A stretch of 64,000 nucleotides of DNA from Antedon mediterranea (taxonomy: Eukaryota; Echinodermata; Crinoidea; Comatulida; Antedonidae), in NCBI RefSeq assembly GCF_964355755.1, contig NC_092674.1, forward strand, positions 11,787,001-11,851,000, read 5' to 3'. A program made the translations under genes and the position numbers. Numbering within the stretch: position 1 is the stretch's first letter; each line of letters begins with the position of its first letter. Positions 54,883 through 64,000 of this stretch are shown in pieces. The notes beneath the pieces were generated by a model. The model was given only the letters and a program-made list of their open reading frames with translations, was not told where the DNA came from and searched no databases.

Positions 54883-55253
54883 ACATCATACATATTATCT
54901 AACATAATACATTTATACTCCGATCTCAGAATTCTTTATAATATCGTTTAACAACATATGCTTCGAACTATTTGAGGGCTTTGTCGACAATTGTTTCTTA
55001 TTCTATTTACAATGGGTTATGATCTACAGGTTCAAACGCTGTTGTATAATAAAACTCAACACCAAACATACTTTTCTTCGGTGCAGTTTAAATATTGATT
55101 ATCGATATTAAAATTACATTCACAATGTTACATTAGTTTGTCTAGTGGTAAAAATAATAATAACAAGTAGTGCATAATAACAAAAGTGAAGTTGTGGATG
55201 GTGCTAGTGAAATATCAATGAATAGATCCTCGACACGTATCCACCGACAATAA

Positions 55254-55325
55254 TCACACGTGGCCTGTTATAAACGTCGTTTGGCGATCAGACAACGCAT
55301 CGGTTCTGCGAATCACATTTTCTTC
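55254..55325 (-). CDS. GPCR exon 17: C-terminus and stop
   Basis: Acceptor TTTTGCTTACAG, then EENVIRRTDALSDRQTTFIT and GHV stop. Phase 0, matching exon 16. Confidence 0.75.
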   Translation of the reverse strand, partial: EENVIRRTDALSDRQTTFITGHV

Positions 55326-56597
55326 CTGTAAGCAAAACAAGGATTTATTTATATATTTTAAACTATGTAGATGTAAAATGGGGGAATAACATGTGACTTG
55401 CATCCTACTGGGCTGAATTCCGCACAGATGTGGACGACACATACAATAAAGGTCCCTTCGTGTCGAGTGCTGCCATCAATCGGCGCCCGCTCGTCTGCCC
55501 ACAACGACAGGAGCTGCATGGACCAGTACACCGGGGTAACCCCCTACTCTTTCTAAAGAAGTACTGGTTTCTTTAAAGTTCGCACGAGCCATATGTGTAC
55601 ACTGGGCCTCCAGTTTTAAGTTCTTATGCTTTGTGTCGGCCCTGCCCTGTTTTAAAAAATATATTCCATTTCGAATCGAATTAAATTGGTAGACCTACAG
55701 TATTAGGTAACACTCAGTAACTGTTACTAGTATTTATTTTAACATCACGTTAATGCTCATCTGGGACACGTTCGTTATTGTGTGGTGGATTATTTATATC
55801 TGTACATTCTTTTAACCAATACATACAACGAAGATACAATTGTTTAGTATTTACCTGATTACTGATGTTTACTCGATTCTTGCCCGGAGTGTGTTTTGCA
55901 ATCAGCTTCATTAGTGGATCTATAATCTAAAAAAAAGAAGGTTAAATTTATATTAAGGCCCATTTAGTAGATGAAAATATATAGTACTTTCATGAGTCCA
56001 ATAACATTTCGCCATGATCATCAATAAGAACAATTAAGTCGGTTTTTTGCTACATACATTTTCAGTAAAATAACTACGAATTCTAAAATACCTGGTTATC
56101 CAGAAGACAGCAAACCACAAACAGAAATATCCCCTGTAACGAGTTGAGTATATTGAAGAGATATACCATCACACTGGTTGTTGAGTCGATGTTTAAAACT
56201 CCGATTATCCATGTAACACCAAGAATTGGAAGAAGAACAAAGCTTCCTCTAACGGCATTCCTAAAATGAAAAACCGCATATAAAAAAGATGATGGGGCCC
56301 GTTCAGGCTTATTTATTTATCCAAACAAACATTACCGGTGTAAACAAAGTAGTAAAGACACACGAACAAAAAAATAAAACTTTCTTTCTTTTGATGCCGT
56401 TCTTTCTTCCGGTTTGCTCTCAATCTTTTAAGCTATTTCATCTTACAATGTGATTTTATTCATTTTATTATATTTATTCCAATGACTTGGAATTTTTACC
56501 AACCAAACAAACTTTTTAGTCGCGTGGAAGCGACTCTATAGTTCACTATGTCGGTCGGTCAGTCGGTCTGTCTGTCTGTCTGTCAGTCTGTCTGTCG

Positions 56598-56628
<31 letters not shown>

Positions 56629-59600
56629 GGTCCGGTATCACTATGCGTTTTATTCCTTTATGACCTTATCTTGATATCAGTTTAATCTAGCTAAGTCAAT
56701 TTTTCACAGAATATTCCTTATGGCCAGGAATCGATGTGGTTATGTTTTCACGGTGCGCAATAAAAAATTACACGGTCTACGCACGATTTAACAAAATCAC
56801 GTTTGTAATCATATCTTAACAACCATGAATCACAATTAAATAAAATTTGGTACTCATAAATTTCAGGGCATAAATCATCATATGGCAATACAATTACGTG
56901 CGTAGTGCATGTAACGCATGTGTACGCGCGCTTAAAATTTTCAAAATTTATTTTCGATGAAATAAGAGTACGTTTCAGGCAATTTTAAGCGTTTACAAAA
57001 TTGCCATGAGTGCGCAGATTTTTGCGTGCGCACTGCGCGTTAAATGTTATTGCGCACTCTTTTTGCCCGATTTCTGTTTTCTTGACTTACTTTTCAACTC
57101 AAAATTACGTTATACGAGCACGTCAAAAGTGACAGGCTACGCACGTATAAATTATAAAAAATATAAATGTTTTTAAACATTTCAACATTTTTAAACATGT
57201 TCAGTAATTTCGGTCAGTATATTTCACTATGTCAGTCGGTCCGTCTGTCTGTCGGTCTGTCTGTCTGTCGGTCTGTTTGTCTGTCGGTCTGTTTGTCTGT
57301 CGGTCCGGTATCACTATGCATTGTAGCACGCGACTTAATGGCTGTTGGCCTTGTTGTTATTACAGTAGGCTATAACTTAGGTTGTAATAGTTTGTAATGT
57401 TCATAAACAATATAAATATTTGGCTTACCTTAATTGTTTGTACTCGTTTTGCTTTTTAGGAGGCTTAGTCACTATTGATCCAGATCTTTTATAAATCACA
57501 TGTACCATTTTACCCAACACTAATATGTTTATCTAAAATTAGGAAATATGATTTATTTTCAATTATTCTTTATACTTTGAAACATAAAACTGTTTTTCTA
57601 CATTATAAAGAAGTCAAACCTTTTATCCTATTTGATAAAATGTTTGTAGATTTTCTATTCTTGGTAACTTAATATCTTTATCGTATCTATATTTGAGTTT
57701 TTTTTTTTTCCTTTTAGTTTTGGACTCTAGGTATACAGCGCTTTATAGTAGATATGTGTACATACCCCAATAATCAAGCAAGCTGGAATAACAACAACCA
57801 AGCGACACGAAACTTTAAGCCAGCATCTAAAATAAAGACAATTAATCGTTAACACGACCATCTAAAGTTGCTCATCTTCTTAACAATAACATGGTCTACT
57901 CTAGACCTATCTAATATATCTAAATAATAATAATAATTTCATTGATTACGCAATATTTCATTCGTTGATCGATTAAATCCTCTATTCAATGGCTCCAGGC
58001 TCCACCTAATTAATAACAGCAGTTAATATTGTAACTCATGAAAATGTATACATACAAGGTATCAGTGACGTAGCATTCATGACTAAAAGTTATAACCATG
58101 GCAACAATGAACGCAGGCGTCACGTAGCAGAACAACATGTAATGCACTAGCTTGAATCTTTTAGACTTGTTGTATACTACTTTTAAAACCAAGAAAATAG
58201 CTTCTGCCAGCATCCACATAAACATGCACAGAACAAGATAATGCAGGAGGATTGAAACTGTCTTACATAACACCTAAAAGAAAAAAAATAATGTTCAAGT
58301 GTATTGTAAATGTAAATAAATTTTATTCTCTAAATGGTCATGAATTCCTAATAAAAGTTAAGATATATAATATAATATAATATTATGTGACAAAAAAAAT
58401 GAATCTTGAACCTTGAATCATTATTGTATTAACGAAAAGGAAACATTCTTTTAAAGATAATTTCAAATCGGATTAATATCACATTTTAAAATGAAAATTC
58501 ATATTTTTATCTTATAATGAATACAAACATCGTCTACGTTTAAAAGAATATCATATTTTTTAGTATTCAATTTAACTAATTAAAAGTTGACCAAATGTAT
58601 TCACAAGAATATATCATCTATTTTAATTCAATGCCTTTTAATTGATACACACTTAGTTTGAACGAATTAATATTGTGTAAAGGATTAAAAAGAAACGGTG
58701 CCTACCTTACGGTTTATTTGGTTGAGAACTGATAAAAATAGTATATCAACTCCTAATGTGCAAATGATGAGGTTGATATGGATCTTGTAACGCATGTTTA
58801 ACTTGTTCCTATTTATGAAGAATAGCAACATGTAAACAAACAAAATTTCTTTCTTATAAAACACCTTATGAGTTCAACAAATAATAAATAAAATTCATGT
58901 TGATACCTAAAATGTGGATAGCTTACAAAGGTGAAATTTTAAGTAAAAAAGTCTTTAAAGGGAGAAAAATGTCAATTTCAACTTAAATTGCAAACCTCAG
59001 TAATAGGTAGATTAGTAGATTGATAGACAGCGTCACAATCGACAAGCTCAATCCGACTATTGTAATCCATGTGTTTATAACTTCGTCATCTTTCCGTAAC
59101 TAAAAAACAGTATAAACACAAATAAGCAATTAAAATAGCAATTTCTTAACATAAATCAATCACCAATAAGAATGGTGTTTAAAATAGGATTTTTAAAAGA
59201 AAAAATATAAAATAAATGTGATTACCCAGTACAACATACTTGAGTTAACATTAAAATCCTACGAAATTTTCTAAATAATGAATGAAAAAAAACCCCTCAA
59301 GCATATCATATTTACCTCATTTTTTGAAATCTGCATTAACACTGAAAAACTCGTCAGATGAGAACAGAAACAACGAACAAACCTCTCTGTGACATTTCGC
59401 ACATGACAACCTCTTGTTGACCATTTGCTAATAATTTCAATTAAATAATAGATACGTCGATAACACCAGAGTCACTGTATGTTATTCTTTTTGTGGAATG
59501 ATTAATGGTGACTAATTATCACAATTGAATATTACTACATCACAAAGCTCCAATGCATTAAAATGAATTTGGCAACATGAATTGAGTGGAAGCACAAATA

Positions 59601-62600
59601 CTTTACCTCGGTAGAAGATCAAAGAATACGCAATCATACTTCGCTTCATATTCTGAGGAATCCTATAATAAATAAAGAGTAACAATAATAAATATATCCA
59701 ACATTTAAAAAAGGTCACTTATAAAATATACAGATTGAGATAATTATAAATTATGGCACTCATAAACTACAGATATTTTTTAAGGCTGATAAATTGATAT
59801 TACTTATCGAGCCTTTATGTAATGGTTTAAAAATGGTCAGGACATAGGATTCTTATCTTACGTTTAGTGGAACAATTGGAAGAGAGTACATCACTTGGGC
59901 ATCTACTTTGTCATTTTCTCTATAAATACTTATGGAGAGCACACCACTGACTAGGTATGAATGAAGAACGTTCCCTGATGCTAATCCTCTAAAATTCCGT
60001 ACAAAATAAAAACAAAAACATTATGATGTGCATAATTATGACAGCTAAAGTTATCAAAAAAAGCATTCTACAACGGAAAAATAGGTGAAATCAATATAAA
60101 AATTTTGTTTAATGCAGAAGGTTTGTGAAATAGATAATGGGCATTCCCGAGAAGTCAATGTCTACAGAAAAAGAAATTGTAATTTATATGGATATAGCTG
60201 TAGTAAAAAAAGAACATCCTAGATCTTCTTACTGGAGTGGTTGTTGAATTTTGTTTTATAGTTTATTGAATACAAAATGAGGTAATTGTACCGTAATTTA
60301 GTTTATTATTAGAATAGGCCTCGTTGAATTTAATACATACACGGTATTATCTAAAGGTACATCATTACCAGGCCCATTAAGCACATCGCCACTTTCAATA
60401 TACATCAAAACCATTGCTAGATTACCTATTAAAAGAAGAATAAACGTTAATACTATTAGGCCCACACAACTGACATTTATGGCGCTATTCTGTCCAGAAG
60501 AATCTTAGCAAATAACAGAATAATACACTCCTTACCGCACTCTAGCAAGTTAAACACCTTTAGCAATAAGCATGGCTTCCTTTTCAATATATGAACCTAA
60601 TATTGATTTTCCAAAGGAGATTTTTAGTCTAAATCGTTTGAGGGTCACTTTAATGTTACTATATTTATTATCTTCCAGATACGTAAGCAGGTTGAGATGG
60701 GGTTAGAGAGTTTTTGAGGTATGCGCTCTCCACATGCTCTACAAACTAAAAAAAACACAAACTTTGAATAAATCTTGAACGTTTTACAATTTTCTGCTAC
60801 TACGTAAGCAGGTTGAGATGAGGTTAGAGAGTTTTTGAGGTATGCGCTCTCCGCATGGCTCTACAGACTAAATAAAGACAAACTTTGAATAAATCTTGAA
60901 CGTTTCACAATTTTCTCCCACTACATAAGCAGGTTGAGATGAGGTTAGAGAGTTTTTGAGGTTTGCGCTTTCTGCATGGCTCTACAGACTAAATAAACAC
61001 AAACTTCGGATAAATCTTGAACATTTTACAATTTTCTCCCACTACGTAAGCAGGTTGAGATGAGGTTAGAGAGTTTTTGAGGTATGCGCTTTCCACATGG
61101 CTCTACAAACTAAAAAACACAAACTTTTAATAAATCTTGAACGTTTTACAATTTTCTCCCACTACGTAAGCAGGTTGAGATGAGGTTAGAGAGTTTTTGA
61201 GGTATGCGCTCTCCACATGGCTCTACAGACTAAATAAACACAAACTTCGGATAAATCTTGAACGTTATACAATTTTCTCCCACTTACGTAGCGTAGCGTT
61301 CTTCTATATATACATTATTTTAAATTGACAATTTGGCAACCTACTAAGTAAATAGTTTGATAATAAAACGATACCTATGTCCAAAGTGAGTGAAAAGCAT
61401 GGACGTTGAAAACGATATTGTTTGTCCACAGAGAAAGCATCTTCTTTAAGGAACACAAGAAGTCATGTTTTAATTTTGTTTTGCAATTTCAATGTTCAAT
61501 ATAAATCACACCAACCGTCATTATCTGGAATCTGTACAGTAACAAAAGCTGATTGATTAAACTTTGTATCGATTTCCTCCTTGATATTTGTTGCATTTCC
61601 AATCCATGATGCTGTTATGTCTGATATTGGTGAGATTAAATAACGTATGAAGAAAAGAAGAAAAGAATATATTAATCAAATACAAAAAGCAGTAGGCCTA
61701 ATAGTTTTAATAAAATACTATATTTTGTTTCCAATATCTTGGAAATAAAGATAATAAAATCAAACTTTGATTTGTAATTTTGTAGCTAAATTATTAAAAG
61801 GTATTCTAAAGAGAAAAGATATACAGAACATTACTTTTGCTTTATAAAAGGATGATTAAAAACTGTGACGTATTGTTTCCGGTTGGTTGACTATTTTTTT
61901 AAATTACGGTTTTATTGGGTAAATTTCATTGTGTTTTATTCCATTTTTGTTCTTACATTATTGGTGTATTTCATTAATGTAATGAATCAGTGGGGTTGTC
62001 CTAAAATATCACCAACTGCATTTGTAGCTATACGGCCCAGGTAATGTACATACAGGTAACATATATACTCATTTCACCGTTATTTAAATGACGTTATTCA
62101 TTGTTCTTTAATTAACAGCAAACTATCTATAGTCCAAAGTTCCTGAATGTTTACAACCGTCGTCCAATAAAGATGAGATTAAAACTGCTTAAATGAGTTA
62201 TATTGTTTATTAATTGCATTTCAGTAATAAAATCTACTTTTTGTCTTACATTTTGATTCATTTGTTAAGGTAATGTTTCCTTTCGAAGATGTCTTTAATA
62301 GATTCAAAATGCGTGGTTCTTCTGACGCAATCCATGAAATCGGCGAAAAGTCTATCTAAAAAAACAGTAATTATACTCATCTAAGGGTACGATACATTAT
62401 CAGTGATGCGATTAAAGACACCATTAAACAAATAATAATTTATTCATCTTTTTCTTAAATTCTCTGGCAATAATCAAAATATATATAAATTAAAGATTAA
62501 CCACACAGAGAATTCCTTAGGGCCGTAAACGAAATACAAAATTATATAAACATATTAAATGTTTGGACTTACGTATGTTAAGAACCGTCTAAATTTCCTA

Positions 62601-63957
62601 ATATATTTTTTAAGACGTAAATAATTGCAATCAATAAGTTTTTACATAATAAATACCAATTTGATATATATATTAATATCTTCAATTTTCAAAATGTTAT
62701 ACAGACCAGCTGATGGCACGAATTACTTTATTTTGAAGTCTTTAAAGTTCGAGAAGGTAAGTGGGATAAGCAGATTGTAAGAAGTTTGTGTGATAAAAAG
62801 TGACGAATTTTATAGTGCTGTAATATTTATATAAACCAGCACCTGATGATTTAAGAGCAACTGTTATCATCATTAAGCAGTCTGTGTAAATAAAATGTTG
62901 CAAGTTTTACTAGAGTTTTTTATTTATCAATAAACTTACTTCATAAGTTTGTGTAGTGAGAAGCGAAATCTCTGTAATCACGTCGGATGGAAACAGACCC
63001 GGAGTTCTTGTTTGTCTATGCACATCCAATTGAGATGACGTGTGTAATGAACTTGAGCTATTTCCCATAACAAATCCTATTGACATAATTTGCCAGTAAT
63101 TTAAAAGAATAAGAAAAGAATTCAATTACAAATATATATGTAAACAGCCTTTTTTTAAACGACACATCGATTGAAAAGCCAGAACTATTAGAGGATTCAA
63201 AATCATGGACGATACAGACAAAAGATCAATTACACAGTATTGAAAGTTAAAACATCTGTTGAGGCTCTACTCTAAACATCACAGAATCAATACAAGTTGC
63301 ATACGTTTCCTTACCTGTCCTGTGAACTTGTAACTCCCGCTGACCCCCACACGTTTCCGTTTGTTTCCCTGGACATTGTAATTTACACTCGGTTTTGTTT
63401 ACTCCTGTCATTGAGCCGACGTCATATAAGCATATACATTCATCACCACCTAATAGTGAGGCATAGGGCAGACTATGTCCATAGCAGTATTCAACGCACG
63501 TGTCAATATCCATGTCATCGGTACTTGTGTTATAATCAGTTAAAATGATTAAAGAAATGTAGCACCCTACATAATCATCTAGAAATAAATAAAACATTGG
63601 AATTACATTTGGAATTTTTTAATTCTAAAATGTATATACTTTCTATTTTTATGTAACTTAAACGGTTGAGCCGCAATTCGATTCTTATTATTATGACCAC
63701 TTTTATGAATCTGTATTATTTTATGTGTATTTTTTTTTAAATAAAAGAACCAGAATACAATGTATAGGTTATTTTTAGAAGAATAAGTGTGCGACAACAA
63801 AGTAATACGCCGGTAATAGGAAGAAGAACTTAATTAGCCCAATCGTAAATCTCGATGTCCTGTTTATATAGTAAGACGTTGTCATAAAACAAAATTAGTT
63901 AACTAGAAACGTTACCTCTGTATGGTATTGATAGAGAAGTTGATGATTCTACAAGAC
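55254..63957 (-). CDS. Adhesion-type GPCR with WSC domain (17 exons, 5' end beyond window)
   Basis: Assembled by eye from AG/GT sites with consistent phase. Exons 5' to 3': 63957-63916, 63578-63315, 63076-62940, 62355-62250, 61620-61516, 60425-60341, 59988-59862, 59662-59607, 59427-59316, 59099-58996, 58808-58706, 58273-58056, 57826-57766, 57532-57429, 56260-56092, 55926-55855, 55325-55254. Domain order: WSC (a cysteine-rich putative carbohydrate-binding module), linker, GAIN domain, GPS, seven membrane helices, short tail. Adhesion GPCRs sit in the plasma membrane, self-cleave at the GPS and signal through the exposed tethered agonist. The ligand cannot be read from sequence. The signal peptide and upstream exons lie to the right. 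Confidence 0.9.
55410..55620 (+). repeat. GC-richer dispersed repeat, second copy
   Basis: GATGTGGACGACACATAC, GGCGCCCGCTCGTCTGCC and ATGGACCAGTACACCGGGGT plus AACCCC, in the same order as the minus strand of 40470-40680. It sits in the last GPCR intron. Confidence 0.5.
55855..55926 (-). CDS. GPCR exon 16: intracellular tail
   Basis: IIDPLMKLIAKHTPGKNRVN ISNQ; acceptor TTTTTTTTAG, donor CAG|GTAAAT. Confidence 0.75.
56092..56260 (-). CDS. GPCR exon 15: transmembrane helices 6 and 7
   Basis: GSFVLLPILGVTWIIGVLNI (TM6 with the family P..G..W) and MVYLFNILNSLQGIFLFVVC (TM7 with the family FN-x-LNSLQG-x-F). Phase 2 in, phase 0 out. Confidence 0.9.
56515..57357 (-). mobile_element. Long GACAGACC-type repeat, inverted, in a GPCR intron
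   Basis: Reverse complement of the element at 45478-46308 over its whole length, including both microsatellite modules and the GCGC-rich core. It lies in the intron between exons 14 and 15. Confidence 0.75.
57429..57532 (-). CDS. GPCR exon 14: end of TM5 and third intracellular loop
   Basis: INILVLGKMVHVIYKRSGSI then a basic loop ending KQNEYKQL; acceptor CTAATTTTAG, donor AG|GTAAGC. Confidence 0.85.
57766..57826 (-). CDS. GPCR exon 13: start of TM5
   Basis: CWLKVSCRLVVVIPACLIIG, with the CWL that follows the second extracellular loop in this family. Phases 2 in and 0 out fit its neighbours. Confidence 0.85.
58056..58273 (-). CDS. GPCR exon 12: TM3 and TM4
   Basis: Acceptor TTTTTTTTCTTTTAG. 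VLCKTVSILLHYLVLCMFMW plus MLAEAIFLVLKVV is TM3 (LLHY...F.WML.E is characteristic). YMLFCYVTPAFIVAMVITF is TM4. CYVTDTL leads to the conserved second-loop Cys. Confidence 0.9.
58706..58808 (-). CDS. GPCR exon 11: TM2
   Basis: NKLNMRYKIHINLIICTLGV DILFLSVLNQINRK, with the family IH-x-NL motif. Donor AAG|GTAGGC. Confidence 0.88.
58996..59099 (-). CDS. GPCR exon 10: TM1
   Basis: VINTWITIVGLSLSIVTLSI NLLIYLLLR, with the family G-x-SLSI pattern. Donor GAG|GTTTGC is weaker than usual. Confidence 0.85.
59316..59427 (-). CDS. GPCR exon 9: GPS and tethered agonist
   Basis: KWSTRGCHVRNV, VRCFCSHLTSFSVLM. This is a canonical GPS with W, four Cys spread over exons 8-9, and the HL|T cleavage triad. The released N-terminus would be TSFSVLM, the usual agonist shape. 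Confidence 0.93.
59607..59662 (-). CDS. GPCR exon 8: start of GPS
   Basis: DSSEYEAKYDCVFFDLLPR; the first GPS cysteine followed by a VFFD strand. Only 56 bp. Confidence 0.85.
59862..59988 (-). CDS. GPCR exon 7: GAIN subdomain B
   Basis: GLASGNVLHSYLVSGVLSIS IYRENDKVDAQVMYSLPIVP. Matches the S.vi..slv...v.v....... P form of GAIN. Donor AAC|GTAAGA. Confidence 0.8.
60341..60425 (-). CDS. GPCR exon 6: GAIN region
   Basis: NLAMVLMYIESGDVLNGPGN DVPLDNT; phase 1 in and 2 out. Donor CGT|GTATGT. Confidence 0.7.
60680..61290. repeat. About 121-bp minisatellite, five units, in a GPCR intron
   Basis: Units begin TACGTAAGCAGGTTGAGATG and include AGGTTAGAGAGTTTTTGAGG, GCGCTCTCCACATGGCTC and AATAAATCTTGAACG. 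Between exons 5 and 6. Confidence 0.9.
61516..61620 (-). CDS. GPCR exon 5: GAIN region
   Basis: YITASWIGNATNIKEEIDTK FNQSAFVTVQIPDND; acceptor TCACCAATATCAG, donor ACG|GTTGGT. Phase 1 both sides. Confidence 0.75.
62250..62355 (-). CDS. GPCR exon 4: extracellular linker/GAIN
   Basis: IDFSPISWIASEEPRILNLL KTSSKGNITLTNES; acceptor CTGTTTTTTTAG, donor AAT|GTAAGA. Confidence 0.75.
62940..63076 (-). CDS. GPCR exon 3: Ser/Thr-rich linker
   Basis: FVMGNSSSSLHTSSQLDVHR then PGLFPSDVITEISLLTTQTY; acceptor TATGTCAATAG, donor GAA|GTAAGT. Confidence 0.78.
63315..63578 (-). CDS. GPCR exon 2: WSC domain
   Basis: One whole domain in one phase 1-1 exon: DYVGCYISLIILTD, MDIDTCVEYCYGHSLPYASL, GGDECICLYDVGSM, ECKLQCPGKQTETCGGQREL. 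Eight cysteines in the WSC order and the C-x-G-x-P...TCGG signature. WSC modules are considered carbohydrate-binding. Confidence 0.9.
63916..63957 (-). CDS. GPCR exon 1 of those visible: short linker
   Basis: 42 bp between CTACTATTACAG and GAG|GTAACG, phase 1-1, reading LVESSTSLSIPYR. Supported mainly by splice signals and phase. Confidence 0.55.
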
Positions 63958-64000
63958 CTGTAATAGTAGATAAGAAACAAAAGAACTTGTTACTCCAATT

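Overview
The window is eukaryotic and animal. It is AT-rich with long introns, GT-AG splice sites, very many transposable elements, and three metazoan-type genes, all on the minus strand. Frequent TAGGCCTAGG-like words, the mix of Penelope-like elements (PLEs), Helitrons and CR1/L2-type retroelements, and a WSC-containing adhesion GPCR suggest a marine invertebrate deuterostome. An echinoderm is my best guess, but the sequence alone does not prove it. No bacterial operon, CRISPR array or rRNA was seen.

Host genes. (1) 10455-11607: the large 3' exon of a galactose-3-O-sulfotransferase-like Golgi enzyme. (2) 40809-44096: an ST6GalNAc-type sialyltransferase that I rebuilt as four phase-compatible exons (anchor, motif L, motif S, motifs III/VS); an in-phase alternative terminal exon lies in its last intron. 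(3) 55254-63957, running off the right edge: an adhesion-type GPCR with 17 phase-consistent exons (WSC domain, GAIN, a canonical GPS, seven membrane segments, short tail). Genes 1 and 2 both act on cell-surface glycans.

Mobile DNA fills most of the rest. 1-526 is the end of a non-LTR reverse transcriptase. 1425-5316 is a three-layer nest: a relict PLE split by a Helitron, which is itself split by a second Helitron; removing each TC...CTAG insert restores the host sequence, and the PLE still carries a hammerhead-like ribozyme. 5355-6711 and 29840-35475 are tandem arrays of a roughly 365-bp unit carrying a 72-nt cloverleaf tRNA gene with anticodon AUC. The second array changes orientation near 32355 and holds a 2.1-kb foldback element inserted cleanly inside one tRNA (5-bp TSD CGGTC). 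6712-7512 is a 5'-truncated PLE with a hammerhead; 35496-37589 is a PLE with an open RT plus GIY-YIG frame and a very well-formed hammerhead. 14168-16942 is a MULE-like element (about 200-bp TIRs, 10-bp TSD) carrying a 120-codon ORF and a nested retroelement piece. 18620-21648 and 26692-29157 are two head-to-tail Helitron pairs. Several MITEs, minisatellites and CR1/L2-type fragments lie between 45 and 55 kb.

All exon boundaries come from reading splice consensus and phase by eye, with no transcript evidence. Transposon superfamily names rest on termini, target-site duplications and short protein motifs.
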